A stretch of DNA of 64,000 nt from Methanobacteriota archaeon (GTDB lineage: Archaea; Thermoplasmatota; Thermoplasmata; Thermoplasmatales; ARK-15), in assembly GCA_009758405.1 (NCBI GenBank), contig WSBC01000008.1:53183-117182 (forward strand), in the 5' to 3' direction. The notes beneath the pieces were generated by a model. That model searched no databases and was not told the DNA's origin. It saw nothing but the letters and a program-made list of their open reading frames with translations. The translations under genes and the position numbers were made by a program. The first letter of the stretch is position 1; each line of letters starts with the position of its first letter. Of the stretch, positions 1 through 10,707 are shown piece by piece.

Positions 1-699
1 TGCATAGAATAGTACATACTTTGATGCATTGTAGTAGAATGTTGTTGTATTTGTAGTTGGATCATAGGTCCTCTGCCATGAGGAGAGTGATTTTGAAAGC
101 ATGGTAAAATTCAATGTAGACACATTGCTCATTTCGTTAAGCTTATCATTCTGATAATTTGATATCATTCCCATTCCGAAGAAATACTCGCCCATCTCAT
201 TAAGATCGTATTCTTCGCCATTATGCGAGATTTTAAAGCTTCCTTTTACCTCAAAGGCTCTCCATGAAAGATTTACCTTTGTTTCGCTCTTTGTCTTATT
301 GAATATACCTGATACCCAAAGGTTTATTGTGAGGAGCTTAGTTATAACAAGTGCAGTGGAGTTTCCATGTAAAACAAGGTTAAATGTAAGGCTCATATTA
401 TCCACTGATACATTATGGTACCTTGACTTGAGCCAGCCCTCCATAAAGGATATTGCCCAATCTGATGGATTTGTAAAGTTCTCGGTAAATGAGTATGAAA
501 TTGTTGTGCCATTGAGTTTCTTAGAAATTGCTCCACCGGCAGGATATGTGAATATCAGAGATGCCTCTGAGTTTAGCTTTACATTAGCCAGCCCCTTGTC
601 CGGATATATTGTCACGTTGAGATAACTGGCTGTTGCTGCAGGCACTGCTAGCGAAAGTAGGAATATAGATACTATCCCAACTACCAAAAGGTTTTTCAT
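1..699 (-). CDS. exported protein of unknown function, 3' end beyond the window
   Basis: An open frame runs on the minus strand from an ATG at 699 to the left edge with no stop (233 codons seen). The start gives a clear signal peptide: KN at the N-terminus, a hydrophobic run of about 15 residues and an A-A-T-A-S cleavage-like site near residues 20-25. The rest is rich in Ser, Thr, Asn and Tyr with many N-x-S/T sequons, as in archaeal cell-surface proteins. I recognise no family. It is divergent from nothing close: queA ends 48 bp upstream and is also on the minus strand. The C-terminus, and so any membrane anchor, is outside the window. The gene is real on signal peptide and composition; function is unknown. 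Confidence 0.75.
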   Translation of the reverse strand, partial: MKNLLVVGIVSIFLLSLAVPAATASYLNVTIYPDKGLANVKLNSEASLIFTYPAGGAISKKLNGTTISYSFTENFTNPSDWAISFMEGWLKSRYHNVSVDNMSLTFNLVLHGNSTALVITKLLTINLWVSGIFNKTKSETKVNLSWRAFEVKGSFKISHNGEEYDLNEMGEYFFGMGMISNYQNDKLNEMSNVSTLNFTMLSKSLSSWQRTYDPTTNTTTFYYNASKYVLFYA

Positions 700-746
700 A
701 ATTTAATCATTATTTATGTGAATTTAAATATTTTGGTACAAATTTT

Positions 747-1727
747 TTACTTTAATATCAGCATAGCATCCCCAAAGCTATAGAACCTGTATTTATTCTC
801 CACCGCAATTCTGTAAGCCTCCATTATCCTGTCATAACCTCCATAGGCTGTAACAAGCATTATCAAAGAGGATTTAGGTATGTGAAAGTTTGTAATAAGT
901 CCATCTGTTTTAAATTTAAAATTATATGGTTCCTTTATAAATAGATCTGTCTCAGAATATCCAGGGATTATTTTTCCATTTATTGAAGAGGACTCTAGTG
1001 CCCTTATAACAGTAGTTCCAACAGCAAATATTCTACCTTCAGTATTATTTAGCAAATCTGCTGTATCATTTGAAATATAATATAATTCCTTATGTAATTT
1101 TCCCTTTTCAATATCCTCATTTTTGATCTCCTTAAATGTTGCATAGGAAATATGAAGGGTAACATAGGCAATTTTAACACCCTTTTCCTCGATTTTTTTA
1201 ATTAGATCCTCTGTAAAATGAAGGCCTGCAGTTGGTGATGCTATTGACCCATTAACCCTTGCAAAAACAGTCTGGTATCTTTCAGTATTTTCTATTTTTT
1301 CCTTAATATAAGGGGGTAATGGCATTTGACCATATTTTTCAATAATTTCCATTATTGGGGCATCAAAGTTAATTCTTGCCAATCCTTCTTCCTTTTCAAT
1401 TACCTCGCCACTATATTCACCAACTTTCAATATTGTACCGGGTTTTATATTTTTACCCTTAACTAGAAATGAGTTCTCATTTGGTGAGATTAGTAATAGT
1501 TCTATCTTGCCTCCTGTTAATTTTTTTCCATAGAGCCTTGCCTTGATTACCCTTGAGTTGTTAAAAACTAGAACATCTCCCCTTCCAAGGTAGTTGATTA
1601 TTTCATAAAATAACTTGTGTTCTATTGTATTTCCAACTACCATCAATCTTGAATGATCCCTTGGCTCCACCGGCCTTTGGGCAATTAAATCCTTTGGTAA
1701 ATAATAATTGTACCTTTCCAAATCCAT
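747..1727 (-). CDS. queA: S-adenosylmethionine:tRNA ribosyltransferase-isomerase (QueA)
   Basis: QueA transfers and isomerises the ribosyl group of SAM onto 7-aminomethyl-7-deazaguanine in tRNA, giving epoxyqueuosine. The 326-residue protein is collinear with the family. It has the N-terminal L-P-x-x-L-I-A-Q-x-P motif (residues 10-19), D-V-L-V-F-N-N-S-R-V (51-60) and the signature Y-Q-T-V-F-A-R...P-T-A-G-L-H-F-T (151-172). Length is close to the bacterial enzyme (about 345). Queuosine synthesis is a bacterial pathway, whereas archaea normally make archaeosine, so the gene is unexpected; no tgt, queG or queC neighbour is present. It shares a 78-bp divergent promoter region with the nucleotidyltransferase gene. 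The family assignment is sure; the reaction in this organism is inferred. Confidence 0.92.
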   Translation of the reverse strand: MDLERYNYYLPKDLIAQRPVEPRDHSRLMVVGNTIEHKLFYEIINYLGRGDVLVFNNSRVIKARLYGKKLTGGKIELLLISPNENSFLVKGKNIKPGTILKVGEYSGEVIEKEEGLARINFDAPIMEIIEKYGQMPLPPYIKEKIENTERYQTVFARVNGSIASPTAGLHFTEDLIKKIEEKGVKIAYVTLHISYATFKEIKNEDIEKGKLHKELYYISNDTADLLNNTEGRIFAVGTTVIRALESSSINGKIIPGYSETDLFIKEPYNFKFKTDGLITNFHIPKSSLIMLVTAYGGYDRIMEAYRIAVENKYRFYSFGDAMLILK

Positions 1728-1778
1728 ATGTCATAAATAGATCCATTATTTTAAATCAATGTTTTTTGATGAAAAATA

Positions 1779-1785
1779 TTTATAT
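1779..1785 (+). promoter_or_regulatory. TATA box of the nucleotidyltransferase gene
   Basis: TTTATAT lies 21-27 bp before the ATG at 1806, the spacing of an archaeal promoter that makes a leaderless transcript. No Shine-Dalgarno sequence is seen in front of that ATG. Confidence 0.5.
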
Positions 1786-1805
1786 CTAATATATATATAC
1801 TATCT

Positions 1806-2531
1806 ATGGAGGCCGTAATACTTTCAGGGGGCTTTGCAAAAAGACTATTGCCAATTTCTGAATTCATACCCAAGCCACTCCTTCCTCTTGGTGGAAGACC
1901 CATCCTGGACCATATTATTTCAAAAGTAAAGGCAATTGGTATTGAAAATATATATCTATCTGTAAATAAAAGATTTTCAGATCAATTTTTATATTACGCA
2001 TCAAAAATTAAAGATGTTAACATAGAGGTAATAGTTGAACCAACAAACTCTGAGGAAGAAAAATTTGGTGCAATAAGGGGATTGGGCTTTGCAATTGGAA
2101 ATATAAAAAGGGATGATTATCTTGTAATTGCTGGAGATAACTATTTTGATTTTGATCTTTTGCCTATGAAAGAATTCTTTATTAAGAAAGAAAAAACAAC
2201 GGTGGCCCTCTATGACATTGGGTCAACAGAAATGGCAAAAAAATACGGAGTGGTAAAGGTAGATAGTGATTTCAGAATTCAGAGCTTTGAAGAAAAGCCT
2301 ATCAAACCAAAAAGCACATTGATAAGTACAGGAATTTATATGTTTAAGAATGATTTGCCTGATATAATAAATAAATATTTAAAGGAAGGGGGAAATCCTG
2401 ACCAGTTAGGTCATCTGATTGAATGGATGATTAAAAATGATACTGTTTATGGCTTTCCTTTCAAGGGAAGATGGTATGATATAGGATCAATTGATATTTA
2501 TAAAGAGGTTTTTAACAGTTTTGTTAAATAA
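1806..2531 (+). CDS. sugar nucleotidyltransferase (NDP-sugar pyrophosphorylase)
   Basis: A 241-residue nucleotidyltransferase of the glucose-1-phosphate thymidylyl/uridylyl-transferase type. These enzymes join an NTP and a sugar 1-phosphate to give an NDP-sugar and pyrophosphate for glycan or glycolipid synthesis. The N-terminus has the NTP-binding loop L-S-G-G-F-A-K-R-L (residues 6-14) followed by K-P-L-L-P-L-G-G-R-P (23-32). V-I-A-G-D-N-Y-F-D (about 113-121) carries the metal-binding Asp, and F-E-E-K-P (about 162) and G-R-W-Y-D-I-G (about 219) are further family motifs. There is no C-terminal left-handed beta-helix, so it is the short form without an acyl- or acetyltransferase domain. Substrate cannot be read from sequence. 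It is monocistronic with its own TATA box. Confidence 0.88.
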   Translation: MEAVILSGGFAKRLLPISEFIPKPLLPLGGRPILDHIISKVKAIGIENIYLSVNKRFSDQFLYYASKIKDVNIEVIVEPTNSEEEKFGAIRGLGFAIGNIKRDDYLVIAGDNYFDFDLLPMKEFFIKKEKTTVALYDIGSTEMAKKYGVVKVDSDFRIQSFEEKPIKPKSTLISTGIYMFKNDLPDIINKYLKEGGNPDQLGHLIEWMIKNDTVYGFPFKGRWYDIGSIDIYKEVFNSFVK

Positions 2532-2540
2532 TATTTATCA

Positions 2541-2566
2541 GGTTTTTTACCTGCTCTGGTAAAACA
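2541..2566. promoter_or_regulatory. overlapping inverted repeats upstream of nrdJ
   Basis: TTTTACC (2547-2553) and GGTAAAA (2560-2566) form a perfect 7-bp inverted repeat with a 6-base loop. The shorter pair CAGGT/ACCTG (2541-2545, 2551-2555) overlaps it, so two alternative hairpins are possible. It could be the end of the preceding transcript or an operator for nrdJ, which starts 86 bp downstream. The role is inferred. Confidence 0.25.
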
Positions 2567-2651
2567 TAATTAACAAAAATGCTATGAAAAATTTTTAAAA
2601 ATAACATTGTAAATATCTTTCTTTACCCACTAATAAGGGAGAGGTGAAATC

Positions 2652-4952
2652 ATGGATAAAGTAATGAAAAGGGATGGTACAATAGTCCCCTTTGATAGAA
2701 AAAAGATAACCACTGCAATTTACAAGGCCATGAAGGCCACTGGCTTTGAAAATTACAACGAGGCTGACAGGCTATCCCAGATAGTTGTAAAAAGGCTGGA
2801 GGAAATGGGTCTGGAGGTACCTAAGGTAGAGGAGATACAGGATGTTGTTGAAGAGGTCTTGATGATCCAGGGTTATACAAATGTGGCCAAGGCCTACATA
2901 CTTTACAGGGAGAGAAGGAAGATAATCAGGGAAATTAAAAAGGCCTATGGTGTAAAAGATGACCTGAAGCTCTCCCTTAATGCAATAAAGGTTCTGGAAT
3001 CCAGATATCTTCTTAAAAATGAGAAGGGGGAAGTGATAGAAACCCCGGGCCAGATGTTTGAGCGTGTTTCTAAATATATTGCACTCATTGACATATTATA
3101 CGATGAATTGATATATGATATAAATGGATCCCAGAGGCCGTGGGAGGTAAAGGATGTAAAGGAGCACACACTTACCTACTGGGAATATGATATGATAAAG
3201 AGGGCATATTCCATAATGAATCTCGAGGGAAGAATGAAGGTGCCCTTTGAAAAGGTAATTTCAATAATAAATGAAAAGGAAAGAGAGATAGAAAAAACAT
3301 CCATGGTTTTCTATGATTTAATGAGCAAGAGATACTTCATACCCAACTCGCCAACACTAATGAATGCAAACACAGAGATAGGCCAACTCTCAGCCTGTTT
3401 CGTTATACCTGTTAATGATTCAATGGATGGCATATTTGATGCTGTTAAATTTGCTGCTTTGATTCACAAATCCGGTGGGGGTACAGGCTTTTCGTTTTCG
3501 AGGCTCAGACCCAAGGGGGATCTGGTTGGTTCAACAAAGGGTGTTGCCTCTGGACCTCTTAGCTTTATGAGAATATTTGATGTAGCGACAGATGTAATAA
3601 AGCAGGGAGGTAAGAGAAGAGGAGCAAATATGGGGATTTTAAGGGTGGACCACCCAGACATACTTGAGTTCATAACGAGCAAGGATTCGGAAAATAAAGT
3701 ACTTACAAATTTCAACATAAGTGTGGCAGTGACTGATGAATTCATGAGGGCGCTTGAAAATAATACCACGTATCCTTTAAGGAATCCCAGGAATGGTGAG
3801 GTGGTAAGGGAGGTGGAGGCGAGGCGTATATGGGATCTGATAGTTTCACATGCATGGGCAACAGGAGATCCTGGTGTAATTTTCATTGATGAGATTAACA
3901 GACATAACCCCACGCCACATTTGGGTGAAATAGAGAGCACAAATCCCTGCGGTGAACAGCCATTGTTGCCATACGAATCCTGCAATCTTGGATCAATAAA
4001 TCTCTCACTTATGGTTGATGAGGATGGTAGCATAAACTGGGAAAGGCTAAGGCATGTGGTAAGGGAATCTGTTCATTTCCTTGACAATGTTATTGATGCT
4101 AACAAATTCCCATTGCCACAGATACAGGAAATGACAAGGAAAAATAGAAAAATAGGGCTTGGGGTAATGGGATTTGCAGAGATGCTTATTAAGATGGGCA
4201 TACCCTATAATTCTGAGAAGGCACTTGAAACAGCTGAAAAGGTTATGAAATTCATTAATGATGAGAGCCACAGGATGAGTATGGATCTTGCTGAAAAGAG
4301 GGGAGTATTTCCTGCCTGGAAGGGCTCAGTATGGGAAAAGAAGGGAATAAGGATAAGAAATGCAACAACAACCACAATTGCTCCAACTGGTACAATATCC
4401 ATTATTGCTGATACAAGTTCATCGATAGAGCCTCTCTTTGCCCTATCGTTTATAAGGAATGTTCTTGACGGGGCACAGCTTTTGGAGGTAAATCCACTCT
4501 TTGAAGAATATGCAAGAAGGAATGGTTTTTATAGCGATGAAATAATGAGGGAGATAGCAAAAACAGGTTCTATACAGCATTTAGATCTTCCTGAGGAGGC
4601 AAAAAGGATATTCGTTACTGCATCCGATATAGATCCAGAATGGCATGTCAGGATGCAGGCATCTTTTCAGAAATATACTGATAATGCAGTAAGCAAAACA
4701 ATAAATATGAGGAATGAGGCAACTATTGCTGATGTTGAGAAGGCATACATGCTTGCATATAAGCTGAAGTGCAAGGGAATAACTGTATACAGGGATGGTA
4801 GCAAGAGTGTGCAGGTTCTAACAAAGGGAACAGAGAAAAAGAAGGAGGAGAAAAAAATAGAGCTCGAATTTAAGCCTAAAGACACTGAGTTATTACAAGT
4901 TGATAGCACCTTTGACTCCGCATGCCCTACAGGCAAATGTGAGCTATCATGA
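2652..4952 (+). CDS. nrdJ: adenosylcobalamin-dependent (class II) ribonucleotide reductase
   Basis: Reduces ribonucleotides to deoxyribonucleotides using a cobalamin-generated thiyl radical, so it works without oxygen-dependent activation. The 766-residue protein starts with an ATP-cone (residues about 1-90, [11 protein letters not shown]). The barrel has the first redox Cys in L-S-A-C-F-V-I-P (about 249) and the active-site segment [10 protein letters not shown] (about 430-440) with the radical Cys and catalytic Glu. The tail ends C-P-T-G-K-C-E-L-S with Cys758 and Cys763 as the reductant shuttle pair. A good RBS (GAGAGGTGA) precedes the ATG. The stop overlaps the start of the downstream regulator (ATGA), so the two are co-transcribed. 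Feeds the same pathway as tmk and dCMP deaminase in this window. Confidence 0.95.
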   Translation: MDKVMKRDGTIVPFDRKKITTAIYKAMKATGFENYNEADRLSQIVVKRLEEMGLEVPKVEEIQDVVEEVLMIQGYTNVAKAYILYRERRKIIREIKKAYGVKDDLKLSLNAIKVLESRYLLKNEKGEVIETPGQMFERVSKYIALIDILYDELIYDINGSQRPWEVKDVKEHTLTYWEYDMIKRAYSIMNLEGRMKVPFEKVISIINEKEREIEKTSMVFYDLMSKRYFIPNSPTLMNANTEIGQLSACFVIPVNDSMDGIFDAVKFAALIHKSGGGTGFSFSRLRPKGDLVGSTKGVASGPLSFMRIFDVATDVIKQGGKRRGANMGILRVDHPDILEFITSKDSENKVLTNFNISVAVTDEFMRALENNTTYPLRNPRNGEVVREVEARRIWDLIVSHAWATGDPGVIFIDEINRHNPTPHLGEIESTNPCGEQPLLPYESCNLGSINLSLMVDEDGSINWERLRHVVRESVHFLDNVIDANKFPLPQIQEMTRKNRKIGLGVMGFAEMLIKMGIPYNSEKALETAEKVMKFINDESHRMSMDLAEKRGVFPAWKGSVWEKKGIRIRNATTTTIAPTGTISIIADTSSSIEPLFALSFIRNVLDGAQLLEVNPLFEEYARRNGFYSDEIMREIAKTGSIQHLDLPEEAKRIFVTASDIDPEWHVRMQASFQKYTDNAVSKTINMRNEATIADVEKAYMLAYKLKCKGITVYRDGSKSVQVLTKGTEKKKEEKKIELEFKPKDTELLQVDSTFDSACPTGKCELS

Positions 4953-5608
4953 AATCAATACAGCTTTACATGGACCTGCAGAAGCTTGGAATGGTAAATT
5001 CACACTTTTATCTTCACGACAAGAGGCTTGTTGTTACAAAAATAATAAACTATGATGGAGGTCACATAACATATATAGCTGAAATTAGCAGATCTGACTT
5101 TATAGATGAAAAAACAATAAGCTTAAAAAAGGAGGAAATAATTAAAAGATACTCCCTTGAAACATTTGAATTAATTTCTGTTGACAGAAAAAACAAAAAT
5201 TATAAGGTTTTAATTGTTCAAAAATTACCCGATCTATTTTCTATGATTTACAATGAAATGAACTATAGTGCCTTTATTGTACCTCCAGTGATTGTAAGTA
5301 GCGAAAATATGATGGTGACATTATTAGTGAAGGATGAGAAATTGGACTACCTCCTTCAATTCCTTAAAAAATTTGGAATAAACTATAGAATTATTAGGAA
5401 AACTATGATACCTAGGGAGAGGGGGCTTACGGTAAGGCAATGGGATGTTGCAATTACAGCAATTTCTATGGGATACTACTCAATTCCTAAGAAGGCAAAA
5501 TTGAAGGACATTGCAAAAAAGTTTAAGATTTCTGTTCCTGCAGTTCAGAGGATCCTTAGAAGCGTAGAAATTAAAGCTATGGAGGAGTATTTTAATCCTC
5601 TATTATAG
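4949..5608 (+). CDS. bat-type helix-turn-helix regulator
   Basis: A 219-residue protein whose last 55 residues match the HTH_10 (bacterioopsin activator, bat) domain: G-L-T-x-R-Q-W-D-V at about 160, then a helix-turn-helix with [18 protein letters not shown]. The N-terminal 155 residues form an alpha/beta sensor-like region without a motif I know. The ATG overlaps the nrdJ stop by four bases, so translation is coupled to the reductase. An obvious guess is that it senses a signal tied to dNTP supply or cobalamin and controls nrdJ or other genes, but this is inferred from position only. The bat-HTH call is firm; the ligand is unknown. Confidence 0.8.
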   Translation: MKSIQLYMDLQKLGMVNSHFYLHDKRLVVTKIINYDGGHITYIAEISRSDFIDEKTISLKKEEIIKRYSLETFELISVDRKNKNYKVLIVQKLPDLFSMIYNEMNYSAFIVPPVIVSSENMMVTLLVKDEKLDYLLQFLKKFGINYRIIRKTMIPRERGLTVRQWDVAITAISMGYYSIPKKAKLKDIAKKFKISVPAVQRILRSVEIKAMEEYFNPLL

Positions 5609-5731
5609 GTCATTAGTAAAAATATCATTATTTTTTCTATAAATTCTTTAATTTTATTTATATAAATATTGTAAAAAATTTCTAAAGTTACTAAAGAAAA
5701 ATTTTATTTTTGAGTTTGGATTCTAAATTCA

Positions 5732-6814
5732 ATGCTAAGAATTAATGATGCTGATATAATATTAAAAAATGATCCTTTGAAAAAGATATATATTGAAATT
5801 ACAAGTGGTTGTAATTTATCCTGTAAAATGTGTTACAGAAATTTTTGGAGTGATCCCGTTGGGAACATGGAGAAAAGAATATTCTATAAGGTGTTAGAGG
5901 ATGCAAATGAATTTGATGAATTGAGTGATATACACTTTGGAGGCATAGGTGAACCATTATTTCATCCAAACTTTAATGATTTTCTAAAATCAATACCAAA
6001 TAAGTATAATATTGAAATCTCAACAAACGGTACTCTTCTAAATGAGATATATTCAAGAAAAATTGTGGAAAAGGGGGTTAAAATGGTTATATTTTCAATA
6101 GATTCACCTCAAGAACAGGGATTTATGGACATAAGGGGAATTAAATCCAATATAATATACAGAAATATAGAAACTCTAAATAAGATAAAAAACGAAATGA
6201 GAAGTGATTTTCCCGAGCTTGAAATAGAGTTTGTTGCAATGCGTTCAAACATAGAATCACTTCCACAGATGGTAGAGGTAGCAGATTCCCTTGGTGTTTC
6301 CAAATTCCTGGTTTCCCATCTTCTACCACTTGATGAAAAATTGAAAGATGAGATTGTTTATAACACAAATGAATTCAATATATATTTTGATGAATTCATA
6401 AGGAAGGCAATGTCTAAAAGGATAATGACAACAATGCCAGAATATTCACTAAAGACAGAGAGGATATGTGATTTTATGGAAAGAAGGAGCACTGTTATCT
6501 CATGGGATGGTGAGGTAATTCCTTGCTATAGATTCCTTCATGAGTATCCAGAGTATATTTTTGGAAGGAAAAAGACTGTAAAGAGATATTCCTTTGGAAA
6601 TATAATGAAAAGAAGACTGAAGGACATATGGTACGGAGATGATTACAGGAAATTCAGATGGATAGTAAAGTCATCCCTCTATCCTTCCTGTATAGACTGC
6701 GTTTTTGCTGATAAAAAATGCAACTTTGTTCTTGACACATCACTTGATTGTGAGGGTAATTCACCCTCCTGCGGTGATTGTCTCTGGTCTAGAAGGCTAA
6801 TTCTCTGCCCCTAA
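5732..6814 (+). CDS. radical SAM/SPASM protein, tungsten-enzyme maturase-like
   Basis: The 360-residue protein has the radical SAM cluster motif C27-N-L-S-C31-K-M-C34 and a C-terminal SPASM region. That region has a Cys in V-I-P-C-Y-R-F and a dense set of cysteines in the last 35 residues (C-I-D-C, K-K-C, D-C-E-G-N, S-C-G-D-C-L-W, L-C-P). The ending C-G-D-C-L-W...C-P resembles, from memory, the maturase linked to tungsten-containing aldehyde:ferredoxin oxidoreductases (the cmo family), but no such oxidoreductase lies in the window. It could equally be another SPASM peptide-modifying enzyme. It sits alone, 123 bp after the nrdJ operon and 34 bp before the ACT regulator. Radical SAM/SPASM is sure; the maturase role is tentative. 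Confidence 0.8.
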   Translation: MLRINDADIILKNDPLKKIYIEITSGCNLSCKMCYRNFWSDPVGNMEKRIFYKVLEDANEFDELSDIHFGGIGEPLFHPNFNDFLKSIPNKYNIEISTNGTLLNEIYSRKIVEKGVKMVIFSIDSPQEQGFMDIRGIKSNIIYRNIETLNKIKNEMRSDFPELEIEFVAMRSNIESLPQMVEVADSLGVSKFLVSHLLPLDEKLKDEIVYNTNEFNIYFDEFIRKAMSKRIMTTMPEYSLKTERICDFMERRSTVISWDGEVIPCYRFLHEYPEYIFGRKKTVKRYSFGNIMKRRLKDIWYGDDYRKFRWIVKSSLYPSCIDCVFADKKCNFVLDTSLDCEGNSPSCGDCLWSRRLILCP

Positions 6815-6848
6815 ATATTTATATATTTAATTTTAATAATTTAAATCA

Positions 6849-8669
<1,821 letters not shown>

Positions 8670-8715
8670 TTATTAATACATTAAATTTAAATAATTGTAT
8701 TTAATTGGGATAAAC

Positions 8716-9828
8716 ATGGATGTAATAAGGGGTTTCAAAGGAATTGGTTATTCTAAGTCGCTCAATCCGCTTGACCCTTACTTAACATTGCCATACGATG
8801 AAATAAAGGGTAAAAAAAGGTTAGAGTATTTAAAAAAGAGTAATTATAATTTTGTAAGAATAATTCTTCCAGAGGAAGGCGAAGATCCACTTTTAACCAT
8901 AAGGTCTTTTATGTCTAAAAAGATATTTGAAAGGGATAAGAAAGATAACATATACTTATTTGAACAGGAGTTTTATTACAGAAAAAGGAGGTACTTAAGA
9001 AGGGGATTCATTGCACTTCTCAATTTAGACTATGCAAGGGAAAAGGTTCATCCTCACGAAAAGATTTTTCAAGCACCGATGATACAAAGGCTTAAGCTTT
9101 TGGAAAAAACTGGATTTGATCTCGAGCCAATTTTCCTTCTTTATGATGAAAGATTAGCCAAATGTTTTAGATTTGAAAATTTAGAATTACTTGCGTGGGG
9201 AGAAGAGCCTGCTGGAATAATAAACAGACTGTATTCATCAGAAATCAACTTCGATGGATGTGATGCTGGTGAATTTGTAATAGCGGACGGGCATCATAGG
9301 TTTTCAGCTGCTCTTGAATTTTATAAAAATAAAAGTGTTGCTGGCTGGATTATGGCATATTTTGTAGATTTAAATAATGAATCTTTATTCATTCTACCTT
9401 CATACAAGGTAGTAAAGGGGGCTAAATTTAATATTAATGAATTAGAGGATTATTTCGATATTGAAAAGTTAGAAGGAACTTTTAATTTACTCAGAAAAAA
9501 CGCATTTTTGATGCAAAGTAAAGAAGGTTCTTATATTCTTTATTTAAAAGAAAAAAGCGATTTACCTGAACCTGTTATATTTGAAGAAATAATTATGAAA
9601 AAGATTATTAGATTAAAAATAAATGTTAAAAATGTAAAGACCTTTAGATCCGTTGATAATATTTCTTTGTCAAAAAATGACGTTTCATTTATTTTCAGAC
9701 CACCTTCACCAAAGGAGGTATGGGATTTTGCTATAAAAGGTGGAATTATGCCTCAGAAATCCACATATTTCTACCCAAAAATTGCTTCTGGACTGAGAAT
9801 TTTTGATAAAATTAATTTTTTTAATTAA
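8716..9828 (+). CDS. DUF1015 family protein
   Basis: A DUF1015-family protein of 370 residues. I place the start at the ATG at 8716 (M-D-V-I-R-G-F-K-G-I), because family members begin with this R-x-F-x-G strand; an in-frame TTG at 8695 would add seven residues. The family hallmark A-D-G-H-H-R-F-S-A-A is at about residues 190-199. It resembles the D-G-H-H-R motif of ParB/Srx-fold proteins, some of which are nucleotide-dependent serine kinases. Earlier regions P-Y-D-E-I and F-Y-Y-R-K-R also fit DUF1015. The C-terminus is Lys- and Phe-rich. Function is not established from sequence. It diverges from trpB2 across an 85-bp AT-rich gap, which may link its regulation to the palindrome there. Confidence 0.75.
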   Translation: MDVIRGFKGIGYSKSLNPLDPYLTLPYDEIKGKKRLEYLKKSNYNFVRIILPEEGEDPLLTIRSFMSKKIFERDKKDNIYLFEQEFYYRKRRYLRRGFIALLNLDYAREKVHPHEKIFQAPMIQRLKLLEKTGFDLEPIFLLYDERLAKCFRFENLELLAWGEEPAGIINRLYSSEINFDGCDAGEFVIADGHHRFSAALEFYKNKSVAGWIMAYFVDLNNESLFILPSYKVVKGAKFNINELEDYFDIEKLEGTFNLLRKNAFLMQSKEGSYILYLKEKSDLPEPVIFEEIIMKKIIRLKINVKNVKTFRSVDNISLSKNDVSFIFRPPSPKEVWDFAIKGGIMPQKSTYFYPKIASGLRIFDKINFFN

Positions 9829-9850
9829 AAAGTAGTTTTAAGATACATTA

Positions 9851-9952
9851 TGCCGGGGCCGGGGATCGAACCCGGGGCCTTCGGATTTCCCAAGTCCTTT
9901 TTAAAAAAGGAACCCTATGAGTCCGACGCTCTACCAGCTGAGCCACCCCGGC
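9851..9952 (-). tRNA. tRNA-Met(CAT), intron in the anticodon loop
   Basis: The cloverleaf reads on the minus strand: acceptor GCCGGGG/CCCCGGC with discriminator A at 9851, D-stem GCTC/GAGC, anticodon stem TCGGA/TCCGA, T-arm CCGGG-TTCGATC-CCCGG. The loop is CTCATA plus an A after an insert of about 29 bases (9887-9915) at the canonical 37/38 position. The insert contains the self-complementary core CCTTTTTTAAAAAGG, as expected for a bulge-helix-bulge intron cut by the archaeal splicing endonuclease. Elongator tRNA-Met often carries such an intron in archaea. CCA is not encoded. An Ile2 (modified CAT) identity cannot be excluded from the anticodon alone. Its 5' end is one base after the rps3ae stop. 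Confidence 0.93.
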
Positions 9953-9953
9953 A

Positions 9954-10571
9954 TTATGTGAGCTGAGTTTGGGAAGGAATTGAAAGAAGGTTGGATTTCC
10001 TTACCTCTATTTTCTTAATGTTGTATACTGACTTTACATTCTTTTCAATGTCCTGAACAATCTTATCTGAGAGCATGTAATTTACAAACTCATAAAAATT
10101 CATTTTTGTTCCATTGTTTAAAACAGCCTCTATTATCTTTTTCCTTATTGCACTTTTTAATGAAGAATTTATCCTTTTATCTGCAATGGCCGTAATCTTT
10201 ACCCTAATTGTGTAACCATCTGACGTTGTAACTGGGAATATTGCATCTATTCTAGATCTCCTTCTCCTTACCAGTCTTCTAATATAGTCCTGTGTAACAT
10301 CGTGACCAATGAAATGTGTAAATGCCTGATTCCCATCTATTTTATTTACCTTGAAATAAAGCTTAACATACTCCTTTTTAATATCCCCATTAATATTATA
10401 TAGGGTTGTTTCTGCCACTCTCCCCATTACCTGTTCTGGAGTTTCAGCTGGCGTCTCGGCTATTTCCTTCAAACCAAGACTTTCAGGTGTAAGTATTTTG
10501 TACCAGCTCTTAGCCTTCCACTTATCCTTAATCTTTTTAGCAGCTGCCCTTTCCGAAACTTTCTGAGACAT
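9954..10571 (-). CDS. rps3ae: ribosomal protein S3Ae (eS1), small subunit
   Basis: Archaeal/eukaryotic-type 30S protein eS1 near the mRNA exit platform. The 205-residue protein starts at the ATG at 10571 (M-S-Q-K-V-S-E-R-A-A-A-K); an upstream ATG at 10601 would add ten residues that are not family-like. Typical segments are K-D-K-W-K-A-K-S-W-Y (about 18-27), G-R-V-A-E-T-T-L, F-K-V...G-H-D-V-T-Q-D-Y-I-R-R-L-V-R-R-R-R-S and the conserved R-V-K-I-T-A-I-A. The stop codon (9954-9956) is followed after one base by the tRNA-Met 5' end, so the two probably share a transcript that RNase P cuts. Confidence 0.93.
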   Translation of the reverse strand: MSQKVSERAAAKKIKDKWKAKSWYKILTPESLGLKEIAETPAETPEQVMGRVAETTLYNINGDIKKEYVKLYFKVNKIDGNQAFTHFIGHDVTQDYIRRLVRRRRSRIDAIFPVTTSDGYTIRVKITAIADKRINSSLKSAIRKKIIEAVLNNGTKMNFYEFVNYMLSDKIVQDIEKNVKSVYNIKKIEVRKSNLLSIPSQTQLT

Positions 10572-10707
10572 ATATATGCACCAATTGAGATTAAAATCCA
10601 TAAAGGGAGATGTTATTTAAATTTTTTTGAGATTTTTAACTCTTATTCACCAAATAATATGGCCTAAAAATAGTTTATTGATATTAAAAATATTATAAAA
10701 AAAATTA

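Noticed and set aside
299..625. A 108-codon plus-strand frame
   Set aside because: It lies opposite the open minus-strand gene (1-699), which has a signal peptide and protein-like composition; this frame does not.
3464..4033. Long minus-strand frame inside nrdJ
   Set aside because: Shadow of a conserved gene; its residues have no family similarity and nrdJ is complete on the other strand.
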